From: Xanthomonas cissicola
GTDB taxonomy: Bacteria > Pseudomonadota > Gammaproteobacteria > Xanthomonadales > Xanthomonadaceae
Direction of reading: 5' to 3'
NCBI RefSeq assembly: GCF_008801575.1
Contig: NZ_VZPL01000031.1
Location: 1-52,650 of the forward strand
DNA: 52,650 nucleotides
The first letter of the stretch is position 1, and every line of letters starts with the position of its first letter. Below are positions 51,540 to 52,650 of this stretch, piece after piece. The notes below the pieces were generated by a model. The model made no database searches. It was not told where the DNA came from and was given only the letters and a program-made list of their open reading frames with translations. A program made the position numbers and the translations under genes.

Positions 51540-52526
51540 GTGGCGCGCATGAAACTCATCATCCAGATCCCTTGTTACAACGAAGCAGCCACGCTTGGTA
51601 TTACACTGGCAGAATTACCGCGCACCTTACCAGGTTTCGACTTGGTTGAATGGCTGGTGATTGACGATGGCAGCACTGATGACACCGCAAAGGTGGCTCG
51701 CGATGCCGGCGCAAACCATATAGTTCGCCACACGCAAAATCTTGGTCTAGCAAAAGGCTTCATGTCAGGAATTGCCGCCGCTCTTCAATTGGAGGCCGAC
51801 GTAATCGTCAACACTGATGCCGACAATCAATACAATGCTGCAGACATACCGGTTCTCCTCGTTCCCATTCTTAGCGGACAGGCGGACATTGTAGTAGGCA
51901 GCCGCCCCATAGCCACCATCGCGCACTTCTCACCACTCAAAAAACTCTTGCAGCGGATTGGCAGCTGGGTAGTCCGGATCGCAAGCAAAACCACTATCCC
52001 CGACGCTCCGAGCGGATTTCGAGCATTTAGTCGTAACGCGGCCCGCCAACTCACTGTATTCAACGACTATACATATACACTCGAAACCATCATCCAAGCA
52101 GGACAGCGAGGATTAGCCATCACTTCCGTTCCGATTAGGGTTAACGAGGATTTGAGGCCATCACGATTAATGCGGAGCATACCCTCCTATATTAAACGCA
52201 GCATCATCACAATTGTCCGTATATTCGCCATCTATAGGCCCTTCCGTTTCTTCGGGACGATCGGAATATTCTTTTTCTTTTGTGGTGTCTTACTTGGCGC
52301 CCGTTTTCTGGCATATCTGTTATTAGGACACGGCGATGGTCACATCCAGTCCCTCATTCTCTCGTCTGTTCTAATTCTAATGGGATTCCAGACACTAATA
52401 GCCGCCTTTCTCGCAGATCTTCTGTCAGCAAATCGCAAGTTGCTTGAGGACATCCGTAGCCAGGGCAGCGTCCTGACTAGCCATCCAGTGACTCTTGCCA
52501 CCGTAACGCCCGAACAGGGACGTTAA
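51540..52526 (+). CDS. Family 2 glycosyltransferase with C-terminal membrane segments
   Basis: 328 residues from GTG 51540, or 325 from ATG 51549. GT-A fold: IQIPCYNEAATL, WLVIDDGSTDDTAKVA, and the metal-binding DADNQY in NTDADNQYNAADIPV. After about residue 230 come two or more hydrophobic helices (GTIGIFFFFCGVLLGARFLA, SLILSSVLILMGFQTLIAAF). This layout is that of dolichol- or undecaprenyl-phosphate sugar transferases (DPM1/GtrB/ArnC-like). GC content is visibly lower than in the flanking housekeeping genes, typical of horizontally exchanged O-antigen genes. The stop codon directly abuts an insertion element, so the original C-terminus may have been longer. Confidence 0.85.
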   Translation: MARMKLIIQIPCYNEAATLGITLAELPRTLPGFDLVEWLVIDDGSTDDTAKVARDAGANHIVRHTQNLGLAKGFMSGIAAALQLEADVIVNTDADNQYNAADIPVLLVPILSGQADIVVGSRPIATIAHFSPLKKLLQRIGSWVVRIASKTTIPDAPSGFRAFSRNAARQLTVFNDYTYTLETIIQAGQRGLAITSVPIRVNEDLRPSRLMRSIPSYIKRSIITIVRIFAIYRPFRFFGTIGIFFFFCGVLLGARFLAYLLLGHGDGHIQSLILSSVLILMGFQTLIAAFLADLLSANRKLLEDIRSQGSVLTSHPVTLATVTPEQGR

Positions 52527-52650
52527 GGAAGCTCTGAACAACGCACCACAGATACGCGACACTACCCGCCTCATCATGTAGAGGATCATCTATGCAGCTG
52601 ACGTTCGGTGACGCTGAGGGCCTGGGCAAGCGCAAGCAGACCCGGCGCGA
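52527..52650 (+). mobile_element. Left end of an IS5-family insertion sequence (partial)
   Basis: The sequence GGAAGCTCTGAACAACGCAC starts directly after the glycosyltransferase stop and looks like an IS end. The 65 bases to the transposase ATG and the transposase start fit this family in Xanthomonas. TTAA at 52523-52526 may be the target-site duplication. The rest is beyond the window. Confidence 0.8.
52592..52650 (+). CDS. IS5-family transposase, N-terminal fragment cut by the window edge
   Basis: From ATG 52592, with GAGG nine bases before it, MQLTFGDAEGLGKRKQTRR runs to the window end. I recognise this as the beginning of Xanthomonas IS5-family transposases of the IS1478 kind. The catalytic DDE part is not visible. 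Confidence 0.8.
   Translation, partial: MQLTFGDAEGLGKRKQTRR

Overview
The window is chromosomal DNA of a Xanthomonas-type gammaproteobacterium (family Xanthomonadaceae). The evidence is the high GC content, the xanthan/LPS sugar-nucleotide genes xanA and xanB, the order rmlBACD next to etfBA (the known conserved flank of the Xanthomonas LPS locus), a secreted family 1 pectate lyase, a XanA/XanB pair of the usual lengths, and the start of an IS5-family element typical of this genus. I cannot fix the species. No tRNA, rRNA or CRISPR array was recognised.

Layout. 1-2578: 5' part of a trimeric autotransporter adhesin (runs off the left edge) and its AT-rich upstream region. 2579-9409: purL, a 248-bp element with terminal inverted repeats, a DsbC-like lipoprotein and xerD. 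9767-18162: an RDD membrane protein, then the envelope and housekeeping block lptF-lptG (minus) divergent from pepA - small membrane protein - holC - valS (plus), an order also known from E. coli. 18418-24983: a TonB-dependent receptor divergent from a Slt-type lytic transglycosylase, then a pectate lyase. 25787-27517: minus-strand set pssA - putative holD (psi subunit) - rimI. 27649-32005: DUF4124 protein, proS, an H-NS-like protein, a ThrE-type exporter. 32187-35797: an MCE/Mla-type lipid transport operon (permease with N-terminal STAS-like part, ATPase, MCE protein, PqiC-like lipoprotein). 36004-39765: AlkB-like dioxygenase, ETF-ubiquinone oxidoreductase, and the two subunits of a 3-oxoacid CoA-transferase. 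39902-47933: sugar-nucleotide genes xanA, xanB, ugd and rmlBACD. 48170-49857: etfB-etfA. 49894-52526: first genes of the variable LPS locus (LPG-synthase-like membrane protein, methyltransferase, low-GC glycosyltransferase), cut off by an IS5-family element that begins at about 52527.

How it works together. xanA, xanB, ugd and rmlBACD supply GDP-mannose, UDP-glucuronate and dTDP-rhamnose for xanthan and O-antigen, which the LPS genes at the right edge would use; LptF/LptG export the finished LPS and the Mla-type system keeps the outer-membrane lipid asymmetry. etfBA feeds electrons to the ETF-QO encoded 10 kb away.

Most notable. A family of short palindromic repeats built from GGGATTCGGGATT-like units occurs at least four times as paired arms and once as a single arm. 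Two copies sit in frame inside the essential purine gene purL, one fills the space where the valS ribosome-binding site should be, and one encodes the first residues of the Mla ATPase. A probable, hard-to-recognise holD lies between pssA and rimI. Other points are the 248-bp structured element at 6791-7038, a hexapeptide tandem duplication in the pectate lyase, and the IS insertion at the glycosyltransferase stop codon.
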